Shown one piece after another: positions 51,732 through 61,268 of a DNA stretch of 64,000 bases (within the stretch, counting starts at the first letter, position 1; every line of letters begins with the position of its first letter). This stretch comes from Drosophila pseudoobscura. Lineage: Eukaryota; Arthropoda; Insecta; Diptera; Drosophilidae. Made by a program: the position numbers and the translations under genes. Below the pieces are notes generated by a model, which made no database searches, was not told the origin of the DNA, and was given only the letters and a program-made list of their open reading frames with translations. The stretch lies in the NCBI RefSeq assembly GCF_009870125.1, contig NC_046683.1, positions 46,453,869 to 46,517,868 of the forward strand, read 5' to 3'.

Positions 51732-52232
51732 CATGGTGGTTGCATTTTCCATTTAATTGACGCCATTGTTGACAAAATGGCGGTCGTGAGTTGGCTTTCG
51801 CTGCAGCCCGAAGCTAAAGCTGGAGCAGCAGCCGCCGCCACAAGCCATTAATGTTAAGCGATTTTTGAACGGGTGGCGGAGAAGGGGTGCGCAGGGTCAG
51901 GTTTTGACTCTCCTTTCAAGAAGATACATACTATACTTGTTCTGCGTGAGGTAGGCGTGGCTGAAACCATTTGCAATTACCGTTAGAAATTTATCGTTGC
52001 ATAGTGGCAGCGGAGATGTAATCGAGATTGCTGATAATGTGTGTGGTCTGACGGTGCATTCTTGGGAGAATTTTAAGCTTATCCTTTCATTTGTTAAGAG
52101 ACATTATTACGGAAGCCTTTGATCAGGATTCATCTACCCTTTATTGTACGTTATGTTTTAAACCTAATAAGAAGTCTAATCAAGACTCTGTAAAGCATAC
52201 GTTTAGCTCTGCCCGCAAAGCTCCTATCGCCT
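50663..52232. other. Interval between the convergent DM4/12 genes
   Basis: After gene 1's poly(A) signal there is TG-rich DNA, a (CT)n tract at 51,252-51,288, CTG repeats at about 51,700-51,732, and an inverted pair of Pho/YY1-type cores (CGCCAT at 51,761, ATGGCG at 51,777). AATAAA for gene 2 is on the minus strand at 52,140-52,145. No gene is seen. Confidence 0.6.
51252..51288. repeat. (CT)n tract
   Basis: This is a run of CT and CCCT units, GAGA-type on the minus strand. Confidence 0.9.
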
Positions 52233-52952
52233 TCAGTCCTCCAAATCCACTGCGAAAGCATCCAAGACACTTTTTCCTCTCGGACACTCCTCGAACTGCT
52301 CCAAGCAGTGGCTGCCGGCTAGCCCCGCCGCATATGCCTCCCTATAGGAAAGATCTAAGCGCGCCTTTCCCGGTCTGCAAGAGTCGATGAACAGTTTGGA
52401 ATTGTGTTGGAAAAATTATGTATGGTTTACTTACGTAAGCAAGATGTTCAGGAGCTCTGCCACGATTCCCAAGTGTTGATGTATCTGGGCATTCTCGCAG
52501 ATGCCGCGCAACAAGCACTGACGGCCCAGACCCACCGAACCACTTGCCTGGTCCATGTACTTCTCCAAGATTTCGTATACAAACAGTCGGGTATCGTCCT
52601 CGTGCGAGGCATCCAACCGTCGGACCTGCTCCTGCAGCGATCGCGCATAGATCGTCTCCCATTTATCCCAGGGATAGAGCGGTTCTGAGGGCAACGTGTA
52701 TCCACCAAAGTGGAGTGTCCAGAAGTAGAGCAAACCACGCCAGGAAACCGCATCCTCCAGTTGGGTGGGCATCACGGGTCCGACTACCAGCCGTATTGTT
52801 CCGCCGTTCCTGTATATCAGCTGATGACGTTTCTGCCGGGTATGCAGGTAGTCCGTGAGATTGTGGGTGGCCGTAGGCATCACAATCTCATAGGCGGCGC
52901 TAGCCAGGGGAAGAAAGCAGCCATAAAGAAGCATCCAAAACATTTTCATCAT
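52233..52952 (-). CDS. DM4/12 family secreted protein, gene 2
   Basis: Exon 1 (52,952-52,435) and exon 2 (52,374-52,233) encode 219 aa, with donor CTTAC|GTAAGT and acceptor TCTTGCAG. The frame stays open upstream to a GTG, but the first ATG (52,952) starts directly on a signal peptide (MMKMFWMLLYGCFLPLASA), so I chose it. An NLT sequon and an RQKR motif follow. The DM4/12 cysteines 146, 152, 196 and 203 have exactly the spacing of gene 1, and the last exon is also 142 nt. A TATA-like TTATAAAG-type sequence lies at about 53,083-53,089 and AATAAA at 52,140. It is a paralogue of gene 1 in tail-to-tail orientation, function unknown. Confidence 0.9.
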
Positions 52953-53704
52953 TAACCGACGACCGATGCAGGCACAACACTCTTCAAGAATGAATCCCAC
53001 TTGGGAATGCTATTCAGCGCTGGCCGCTATATCAATTTCAATAAATATTTACCCGTCCACTTAGCACGGAGCAAGAATTGGGTTATAAAGACGTCCAGAA
53101 GATTGGGCTGAGCCACTCCCAGCACCCACATGCAAGTGAATTGAGAAATTAACTTTGTAATATTATCTGGAAATTATTTATGTAAACTTAACTTTTATTT
53201 AGTTCAAGCTTCTTATATGAGATTTCAAGTTTCGCGGTCAAAAGCGTGCGATTTGTAACACAGCACGTTGAACCAGTTCGGAACTTGGTTCACCTTCCAT
53301 TTCAAATGCAAATGGTGCTATGACGTTAGATACTTTGCTATCAGACTAAATGTAAAACAGAGAAAGCCTTATGGGAAAAGCATGCAGTGAGAGCGAGAGA
53401 ATTATACGCGTCAGCTTGCCATTCCAGTTGAGCAGGGACCCTAACCATACAGTATATACATTGATCCGTCAGTTTATACAAAGACATACAAAGACGTACC
53501 AACAGAATTTCCTGCGTGCGTTCCCAGATTCTCGGATCTGACGTTCGGCATGTGCCGAACAATTGCAAAATGGCATGTGTAACACACACAATATGATCTC
53601 ACAAAAATATTTGATTGTATGCAATTGTACAATGATGTTGTACTTCCCAATGCTCGAATCCTCATCTGTGAGGTGCTATGATTGAATGCCGACTGAAGTA
53701 ACAT
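52953..53704. other. Upstream region of DM4/12 gene 2
   Basis: The interval holds the likely gene 2 promoter (TATA-like at 53,083), AT-rich DNA, and at 53,525-53,560 two adjacent short inverted repeats (CAGAT...ATCTG, then GTTCGGCA-TG-TGCCGAAC). No gene is seen. Confidence 0.55.
53525..53560. repeat. Two adjacent inverted repeats
   Basis: The first has 5-bp arms CAGAT/ATCTG around 6 bases. The second has perfect 8-bp arms GTTCGGCA/TGCCGAAC around TG. They could be protein-binding palindromes or a transposon end; the sequence alone cannot decide. Confidence 0.6.
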
Positions 53705-54036
53705 GCAGCTACTTTTCTGGTACGTTCAGTTCTCTTCTCTTCTACGGTGATCTAAAGGGCGTGAAGGAACTGGTGGATGCCTCCGGATCACGACTATCGT
53801 GCTTGTGGTACGATTTATCATGACCTTCGCAGGACTTACGGCCAGGTGTGGTCACCATGTAAGTGGATACCGGAGTGGATACTCAATCATTTCTTTCGTG
53901 CTTTCAGCAATCCCAACCTGACAAACTCTCTCATCCACACTATTTGGTCCAGTCCGTCAATAATGTGGTCCTCAACTTTTACGAACTCCTTGTGAGCTAT
54001 GGCGGCTATCATTCCCTCTTCTTTCCTTCAAATTAG
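53705..54036 (+). pseudogene. Unidentified spliced segment, probably the 3' end of a gene or its relic
   Basis: Protein-like runs occur (GVKELVDASGSRLSC; then, in another frame, LSHPHYLVQSVNNVVLNFYE up to a TAG at 54,034). They are separated by a compact 49-nt intron-like stretch with strong sites (CCAT|GTAAGT at 53,858, GTGCTTTCAG ending about 53,907). The first run leaves frame before the donor, suggesting a frameshift or decay. The part from 53,867 on is repeated at 56,972. I do not recognise the family. Confidence 0.3.
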
Positions 54037-54120
54037 TTCTCATAGGGGCATATTCTGTTAGATTATTTTCTCCTAGATTAAAGAAAACGTGTCGTAAAAT
54101 ATATTACTTATTATATTATT

Positions 54121-54148
54121 GTTATTAGTATTATTAGTATTATTGTTA

Positions 54149-54195
<47 letters not shown>
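54121..54195. repeat. (ATT)n microsatellite, copy 1
   Basis: About 25 ATT-type units, partly interrupted. Copy 2 is one unit shorter. Confidence 0.95.
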
Positions 54196-54455
54196 GGTAT
54201 CGGAACCCAAGACTGCAGCATGCCCTCTCTCTCTGCTTTTGCCTTTGTCTTTGGGTTAATGCGGGAAGGAAGGTATTTTGGTGGGACAGTCAACGCAGAG
54301 AGAACTTGGAAAACCATAAAGGGAAAGAGGGAAACCACGACCGCTGGCTATGTTATAATGTTAAATCTTGCACTTAGATTATCTTTTTTCCACTCAATGA
54401 CCTATTTGATCAGAATTATATAATATAAAATCTGTTTCCAATATGTTTTACATCT

Positions 54456-54790
54456 GCTTCTCTCTCCTTTCTTCTCACACCAACACCGGTCGTTCTATCT
54501 CGCTCTCCTATGCCAGAGCACGCACGCTGCACGAGGTAGAGAGAGAGAGAATGAGTAGGTGTGTGGAAGGGGATGGCTTTCTTCATTCTGGGTAAAGTAA
54601 TTACATATATGATCTAACCCAGATTCGGCGATTTCGATTTCTATGATGCTGCGTTTTCTGGTGTCTTCAAAATTGTGGATGAATCAGATTTTGATGCTGA
54701 TCAAGAATATACACACTTTATGTTCGGAAACGTTTTCTTCAGAGTTTTACACACATCCACCAATAAACAAATATATATCTAAACTTTTCG
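54456..54790 (+). mobile_element. Dispersed-repeat remnant upstream of FLCN copy 1
   Basis: The remnant contains CTTCTCACACCAACACCGG, a GA-rich stretch, TTGATGCTGATCAAGAATAT and ACTTTATGTTCGGAAACG, in the same order as the shorter relic at 47,940-48,060. It is non-coding. A degenerate non-autonomous transposon is likely, family uncertain. Confidence 0.45.
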
Positions 54791-55329
54791 ATCACTGGAT
54801 ATCCAAAAAAAAAAAACGTGTCCGGCACGTAAAGGGAAAAAGAATGAAGCAGCCCCAGTGTAAATAGCCTATTATTTATTATTATTTACTTGAGTAAAAA
54901 ATAATTTAATGTAAAATACGTGTAAAAATAACGTAGAAAATAATTAAGTTTGTCAAAATTCTGTTGACAACTACATCCGTGTAGTTGCGATGTAGCAGAA
55001 CAAATTAAATAATTGTGTTGTTTTGCTTAAACATTTTCATTCACTTCGTGTCCGTCAGTAGACGTTAAAAAACTTAAAACTTTAAAAAATAAACATTGAT
55101 TTATCTAGTCCTTTCAGGTTTATTTCCTTGCTTCCTCTTGTTATCCATTTTTGCTGGCTGGGTGGGTATGTGTGTTGAAAATATAATTTTCCATTGATAG
55201 CCGGAGTCGGCTATGAACACTAATTTTACATTTGGTCTCTCATGCTGTCTCTCTCTCGCAGTAAAGTCTAATGTCACAACACCATGAGAGCTACCACATT
55301 GAACTAGTTCCTTTCCACTGTATACAAAC

Positions 55330-55336
55330 TATCGAT
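55330..55336 (+). promoter_or_regulatory. DRE-like element, FLCN copy 1 promoter
   Basis: TATCGAT matches the core of the DREF-binding element common in promoters of Drosophila housekeeping genes. It lies about 125 bp upstream of the ATG. Confidence 0.5.
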
Positions 55337-55460
55337 GTCTGATATAACCGATCTTATCGTATCAAAAATACAAATATCGTTCAAGATCATATGACTCGGG
55401 TAAACAACAAGAGCAAAATAGTATTATTTATCAAAAAATAGCTAGTATTTACGGGTTTCG

Positions 55461-57026
55461 ATGAACGCCGTGATTGCGCTCTGCCACTTCTGCGAGGCAC
55501 ACGGCCCCTGCGCCATTTTCTGCACCCAGACGCTGCGGGATACCAAGATTGAGGACCTGCCACTCGAGCAGCATCAACAACAGCAATCGCAGAAGACATG
55601 CTCCGCCTGCAATTACTCCATGGGACGTAACAACAGTGGGATATACAGTAAGGACACGGAGAGCGGAGCCACTTTTGTGAGCACAAGGGTGGCCGTCCTG
55701 ACTGAAGTGGCCACCATGGTGAAGCAGGCAGCAGTGCTGAGCCTCAGCAATGGGATAGACTCAAACAAGGATGGAGAGTTTGTGTTCTTTGGTGACTCGA
55801 CGCGAGGCCACATCCTCAGCCACAAGTTCCGTGTGAGCGATCTGCAAGCACGGGGATACTTCCAGCTCTACTCGATTATAGTCCTGATGAAGGACAAGTA
55901 CTTTCTGCTGAACACGAAGCCGTTTCTGGCCGAGCACCTCAAGAAGGTTTCGTCCGAGCTGCAGGCGGGAGCAAACAAAACCAAGGAGACCGAGGAGCGA
56001 CGTCAGAGCGAGCGACAGAGACGTCTTTCTGGAGCACCGTTTCTGATGCATTCTTCGCGCTCCCTGCTGGAGTTAACGGGCGAGGAGAACATATTTGCTC
56101 AGCTGCATTCACACTTTTCCTGGCTCCTGCTGGCCGGCTCGCGCTTCCTCACCGAGCACGTAACTTTCGGAAATCTGCCTTGGCTGCCACATCAAAGCAG
56201 CGGTCGCCCGCCCGCCCAGCGCCTCACCTATAACAGCTCCACCCTGCCCATGATACAGAAATACGAGGAGAGCATTGACGACCCCGACCAGGAGGAATTT
56301 TTCTCGCTGCGCCACATCAAGAACGTGGTCCGCAAGGAAGAGTTCGCGACAGTTTGCTACTGCGCTCTGACGGGCGTGAAAATCATAGTCCGCGGCGCAC
56401 CCGAGCGCACCTTCCGCTTTATGGTGTGCTTGAAGAAGCTCCTCCCAGAGCCCATGCATAATCTTATGCGCATCGATGCCCAGCACCAGCACTCAATCAG
56501 CTCCGAGTACAAGATTATATCGGTGTCCAACGACATTGCCGTGCCCATAGCCAGCGCTTCTGTGTTTCGCATTGATTTTCTGGACAAACATGTGAACGGA
56601 CACGAAGTTTCCGTCAAGTGGCCGGGAGAGTTGCCCAGAAAACGTAAGCACTACGGCATGATTTCAGTTCAAGGTAGCTTTATCGTATATGTATCTATGT
56701 ATATTTCCCCGCAGTGCCAGATCTCATGGTTAAGCTGCTGAAGGCGGTGGAGGAGAAGATCTTCACAGAGCTGGTGCTCAACAAACAGACAAAGGTTCTC
56801 ATCGAGGAGTGGAAAAAGTGAGTTTTAAGTACATACGCAACCGTATCTAATGCTTACATTGCTCCTATTTTCCTGTTGCAGCAAAGCAACCTGCCTGAAT
56901 CACGCCAAGTCCACCAGTGTGCAGGCCAAACTGAAGAAGGTGTTGGGTGTCCAACCGCAGGACCAGCCACCATACCGGAGTGGATACTCAATCATTTCTT
57001 TCGTGCTTTCAGCAATCCCAACCTGA
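55461..57026 (+). CDS. FLCN: Folliculin, duplicate copy 1 with altered C-terminus
   Basis: Exons 55,461-56,643, 56,715-56,817 and 56,882-57,026 encode 476 aa. Residues 1-458 match copy 2 exactly: the folliculin N-terminus (MNAVIALCHFCEAHGPCAIF), then the longin-like and DENN-like regions. The last 10 native residues (LINYWSTHLH) are replaced by 18 residues read through the junction into duplicated intron/exon DNA (PYRSGYSIISFVLSAIPT, stop TGA at 57,024). Its own 3' UTR is missing; the first downstream AATAAA-like sequences lie in copied upstream DNA. Folliculin acts with its FNIP partner as a GAP for RagC/D in TORC1 signalling at the lysosome. Whether this copy is expressed or functional is unknown. 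Confidence 0.85.
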
Positions 57027-57253
57027 CAAACTCTCTCATCCACACTATTTGGTCCAGTCCGTCAATAATGTGGTCCTCAACTTTTACGAACTCCTTGTGA
57101 GCTATGGCGGCTATCATTCCCTCTTCTTTCCTTCAAATTAGTTCTCATAGGGGCATATTCTGTTAGATTATTTTCTCCTAGATTAAAGAAAACGTGTCGT
57201 AAAATATATTACTTATTATATTATTGTTATTAGTATTATTAGTATTATTGTTA

Positions 57254-57297
<44 letters not shown>

Positions 57298-60071
57298 GGT
57301 ATCGGAACCCAAGACTGCAGCATGCCCTCTCTCTCTGCTTTTGCCTTTGTCTTTGGGTTAATGCGGGAAGGAAGGTATTTTGGTGGGACAGTCAACGCAG
57401 AGAGAACTTGGAAAACCATAAAGGGAAAGAGGGAAACCACGACCGCTGGCTATGTTATAATGTTAAATCTTGCACTTAGATTATCTTTTTTCCACTCAAT
57501 GACCTATTTGATCAGAATTATATAATATAAAATCTGTTTCCAATATGTTTTACATCTGCTTCTCTCTCCTTTCTTCTCACACCAACACCGGTCGTTCTAT
57601 CTCGCTCTCCTATGCCAGAGCACGCACGCTGCACGAGGTAGAGAGAGAGAGAATGAGTAGGTGTGTGGAAGGGGATGGCTTTCTTCATTCTGGGTAAAGT
57701 AATTACATATATGATCTAACCCAGATTCGGCGATTTCGATTTCTATGATGCTGCGTTTTCTGGTGTCTTCAAAATTGTGGATGAATCAGATTTTGATGCT
57801 GATCAAGAATATACACACTTTATGTTCGGAAACGTTTTCTTCAGAGTTTTACACACATCCACCAATAAACAAATATATATCTAAACTTTTCGATCACTGG
57901 ATATCCAAAAAAAAAAACGTGTCCGGCACGTAAAGGGAAAAAGAATGAAGCAGCCCCAGTGTAAATAGCCTATTATTTATTATTATTTACTTGAGTAAAA
58001 AATAATTTAATGTAAAATACGTGTAAAAATAACGTAGAAAATAATTAAGTTTGTCAAAATTCTGTTGACAACTACATCCGTGTAGTTGCGATGTAGCAGA
58101 ACAAATTAAATAATTGTGTTGTTTTGCTTAAACATTTTCATTCACTTCGTGTCCGTCAGTAGACGTTAAAAAACTTAAAACTTTAAAAAATAAACATTGA
58201 TTTATCTAGTCCTTTCAGGTTTATTTCCTTGCTTCCTCTTGTTATCCATTTTTGCTGGCTGGGTGGGTATGTGTGTTGAAAATATAATTTTCCATTGATA
58301 GCCGGAGTCGGCTATGAACACTAATTTTACATTTGGTCTCTCATGCTGTCTCTCTCTCGCAGTAAAGTCTAATGTCACAACACCATGAGAGCTACCACAT
58401 TGAACTAGTTCCTTTCCACTGTATACAAACTATCGATGTCTGATATAACCGATCTTATCGTATCAAAAATACAAATATCGTTCAAGATCATATGACTCGG
58501 GTAAACAACAAGAGCAAAATAGTATTATTTATCAAAAAATAGCTAGTATTTACGGGTTTCGATGAACGCCGTGATTGCGCTCTGCCACTTCTGCGAGGCA
58601 CACGGCCCCTGCGCCATTTTCTGCACCCAGACGCTGCGGGATACCAAGATTGAGGACCTGCCACTCGAGCAGCATCAACAACAGCAATCGCAGAAGACAT
58701 GCTCCGCCTGCAATTACTCCATGGGACGTAACAACAGTGGGATATACAGTAAGGACACGGAGAGCGGAGCCACTTTTGTGAGCACAAGGGTGGCCGTCCT
58801 GACTGAAGTGGCCACCATGGTGAAGCAGGCAGCAGTGCTGAGCCTCAGCAATGGGATAGACTCAAACAAGGATGGAGAGTTTGTGTTCTTTGGTGACTCG
58901 ACGCGAGGCCACATCCTCAGCCACAAGTTCCGTGTGAGCGATCTGCAAGCACGGGGATACTTCCAGCTCTACTCGATTATAGTCCTGATGAAGGACAAGT
59001 ACTTTCTGCTGAACACGAAGCCGTTTCTGGCCGAGCACCTCAAGAAGGTTTCGTCCGAGCTGCAGGCGGGAGCAAACAAAACCAAGGAGACCGAGGAGCG
59101 ACGTCAGAGCGAGCGACAGAGACGTCTTTCTGGAGCACCGTTTCTGATGCATTCTTCGCGCTCCCTGCTGGAGTTAACGGGCGAGGAGAACATATTTGCT
59201 CAGCTGCATTCACACTTTTCCTGGCTCCTGCTGGCCGGCTCGCGCTTCCTCACCGAGCACGTAACTTTCGGAAATCTGCCTTGGCTGCCACATCAAAGCA
59301 GCGGTCGCCCGCCCGCCCAGCGCCTCACCTATAACAGCTCCACCCTGCCCATGATACAGAAATACGAGGAGAGCATTGACGACCCCGACCAGGAGGAATT
59401 TTTCTCGCTGCGCCACATCAAGAACGTGGTCCGCAAGGAAGAGTTCGCGACAGTTTGCTACTGCGCTCTGACGGGCGTGAAAATCATAGTCCGCGGCGCA
59501 CCCGAGCGCACCTTCCGCTTTATGGTGTGCTTGAAGAAGCTCCTCCCAGAGCCCATGCATAATCTTATGCGCATCGATGCCCAGCACCAGCACTCAATCA
59601 GCTCCGAGTACAAGATTATATCGGTGTCCAACGACATTGCCGTGCCCATAGCCAGCGCTTCTGTGTTTCGCATTGATTTTCTGGACAAACATGTGAACGG
59701 ACACGAAGTTTCCGTCAAGTGGCCGGGAGAGTTGCCCAGAAAACGTAAGCACTACGGCATGATTTCAGTTCAAGGTAGCTTTATCGTATATGTATCTATG
59801 TATATTTCCCCGCAGTGCCAGATCTCATGGTTAAGCTGCTGAAGGCGGTGGAGGAGAAGATCTTCACAGAGCTGGTGCTCAACAAACAGACAAAGGTTCT
59901 CATCGAGGAGTGGAAAAAGTGAGTTTTAAGTACATACGCAACCGTATCTAATGCTTACATTGCTCCTATTTTCCTGTTGCAGCAAAGCAACCTGCCTGAA
60001 TCACGCCAAGTCCACCAGTGTGCAGGCCAAACTGAAGAAGGTGTTGGGTGTCCAACCGCAGGACCAGCCAC
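56972..60071 (+). repeat. Tandem segmental duplication, copy 2 (3,100 bp)
   Basis: This is the second head-to-tail copy. It is separated from copy 1 by a single extra C at 56,971 that is found at neither parental end, so the junction looks like blunt end-joining with a one-base insertion. It ends at 60,071, where the native FLCN 3' sequence continues. Confidence 0.95.
57142..58561. other. Upstream region of FLCN copy 2
   Basis: This is a near-identical repeat of 54,037-55,460: (ATT)n at 57,226-57,297, a dispersed-repeat remnant at about 57,558-57,891, and a DRE-like TATCGAT at 58,431-58,437. If the duplication is real, both FLCN copies keep the same proximal promoter. Confidence 0.75.
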
Positions 60072-60103
60072 TGATAAACTATTGGAGCACTCACTTGCAC
60101 TAG
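58562..60103 (+). CDS. FLCN: Folliculin (Birt-Hogg-Dube homologue), complete copy 2
   Basis: Exons 58,562-59,744, 59,816-59,918 and 59,983-60,103 encode 468 aa, joined by 71-nt and 64-nt introns (AAC|GTAAGC ... CCCCGCAG; AA|GTGAGT ... TGTTGCAG). The start MNAVIALCHFCEAHGP is near-identical to other folliculins. A longin-like region follows at roughly residues 85-220 and a DENN-like region at about 290-460. The family is a lysosomal GAP for RagC/D with FNIP, linking nutrients to TORC1 and TFEB-type factors. Length is a little below the 579 aa of the human protein. AATAAA for its 3' end lies at 60,156, only about 50 nt after the stop and within 15 nt of the RpL18 signal on the other strand. Confidence 0.95.
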
Positions 60104-60155
60104 GAGCAGGACTATTACTTGTACATAGCTTGAGAATATTAGTTTCACTTTTTGG

Positions 60156-60172
60156 AATAAAAATTCTTTATT
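60156..60172. terminator. Facing poly(A) signals of FLCN and RpL18
   Basis: AATAAA on the plus strand at 60,156-60,161 (FLCN) and on the minus strand at 60,172-60,167 (RpL18) lie within 17 bp. The two transcripts therefore probably overlap at their 3' ends. Confidence 0.75.
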
Positions 60173-60275
60173 GCCGCAACGAGTGCGACGGCTAGTTTCC
60201 TCCGAACTGACAAATCAATATCTTTACCAAAAAGTGACGACGGCCGTCGACGGTCCAAGTCCACGATGTAGTTGC

Positions 60276-61053
60276 TTACTTCTTGTAACCGCAGCTGGAG
60301 CGACGACCACGAGCACGCTCGAACTTGCGTCCCTTGGAGCGGACATAGGGGCGTGTATGCGAGTGGGGCACACCAGGAGCCTTGCCGAAGTGCTTGCAGG
60401 CGGTGCGAGCAGTGCGCTTGCCCTGCAGCAGCAAGGTGTTCTTGCCGGTAGGCGACTTCAGGGCCAACTGGTCGAAGGTCAGGACCTCGCCGCCAGCCTT
60501 CAGGATGCGCTCCCTAGCCGTCTGGGTAACGTGCAGGGCGCACAGGGTCAGCTTAGGAACCACCAACAGACGGGCATCATCGGTGACTGTGCCGACAACC
60601 ACAACGGTAGATTCGGGCTGGTTGGCAGCCTTGAAGAAACGTGCGATGCGCTGCAGAGATAGTGGTGGCCGATTGATCTTGCTCATAAACAAACGCTTCA
60701 GGATGATGCGGTTGAACTTCTTGTTCGTACGGCGCTGGAGGAAGCGGTACAGCTGGGGAATGATAGAAATATAAATTAGCGACTCTTCCTTATTGAATTC
60801 CAGCCAGAAAATAATCTTACCTTGACGAGCAAACGCAGGTAAACATCCTGAGATTTCGGCTCGGTTCTGCGAACCTTGCGATCGTATTTGTGGTTGATAT
60901 CAATACCCTGGAAGGAAAATATTATTATCAACTGTTGTGCATGTGTTCCTTCATCACATATTCCAGTTTACAAGCAATAACTTGCAACCACTTTTCAGAT
61001 GTTTATAAATTTAATTTCAGTTTACGGTTTACAGTTTACTGCGTCCTTACCAT
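60276..61053 (-). CDS. RpL18: 60S ribosomal protein L18 (eL18)
   Basis: Three coding exons give 188 aa, the usual fly length. The first (61,053-61,051) is just the ATG, followed directly by GTAAGG. The second (60,907-60,821) begins [20 protein letters not shown] and the third (60,752-60,276) carries the rest, with the conserved [31 protein letters not shown] and terminal [11 protein letters not shown]. It is a component of the large ribosomal subunit. An intron immediately after the ATG is common in fly ribosomal-protein genes. A pyrimidine-rich TCT/5'TOP-like initiator lies just upstream, and the poly(A) signal is at 60,172-60,167. The gene converges on FLCN and diverges from mRpL50. Confidence 0.97.
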
Positions 61054-61062
61054 TTCGCGACC

Positions 61063-61079
61063 GGAAAAAGAAAGAGTGG
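61063..61079 (-). promoter_or_regulatory. TCT/5'TOP-type initiator of RpL18
   Basis: Read on the minus strand this is CCACTCTTTCTTTTTCC, ending about 10 nt before the ATG. Polypyrimidine TCT initiators are the normal start sites of fly ribosomal-protein genes and give 5'TOP mRNAs under TOR control. Confidence 0.65.
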
Positions 61080-61118
61080 ATGCAGTAAGTGTGACCGCTG
61101 ATACTGTCTGGCCCTCGG

Positions 61119-61268
61119 AAATATACCAAAACAGACCGTCTTATTTTTAAAATATACCATAAATATACCGATGAAATACTGGTTAATATACCAAAAATAC
61201 CGACATACCTTAAATATACCGTTGGCTCGACTTCGACCTAAAAAATATCGAAAAGTATAAAAAATACC
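61119..61268. promoter_or_regulatory. Cluster of seven Motif-6-like GGTATWTTT sites
   Basis: Seven AAATATACC- or AAAATACC-type sequences (reverse complement GGTATATTT/GGTATTTT) occur in 150 bp, at about 61,119, 61,150, 61,161, 61,176, 61,194, 61,212 and 61,261. They match Ohler Motif 6, often paired with Motif 1 in housekeeping promoters. All have the same orientation, reading GGTATWTTT on the RpL18 strand. Confidence 0.6.

Larger units (their letters stand above)
54037..55460. other. Upstream region of FLCN copy 1
   Basis: The region holds an (ATT)n microsatellite (54,121-54,195), a dispersed-repeat remnant (54,456-54,790), AT-rich DNA, and a DRE-like TATCGAT at 55,330-55,336, about 125 bp before the FLCN ATG. 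No further coding sequence is seen. It is copied in full at 57,142-58,561. Confidence 0.7.
53867..56970 (+). repeat. Tandem segmental duplication, copy 1 (3,104 bp)
   Basis: The block from ATACCGGAGTGG to GACCAGCCAC recurs immediately downstream. It contains the 3' part of the unidentified spliced segment, about 1.4 kb of FLCN upstream DNA and FLCN up to its penultimate coding stretch. Every ORF inside has an identical counterpart in copy 2. The only differences found are one extra ATT unit near 54,190 and one extra A near 54,805. Confidence 0.95.

Noticed and set aside
52953-53000. Upstream GTG start for DM4/12 gene 2
   Set aside because: The extra 16 residues precede a well-formed signal peptide and start with GTG; the ATG at 52,952 is the natural start.
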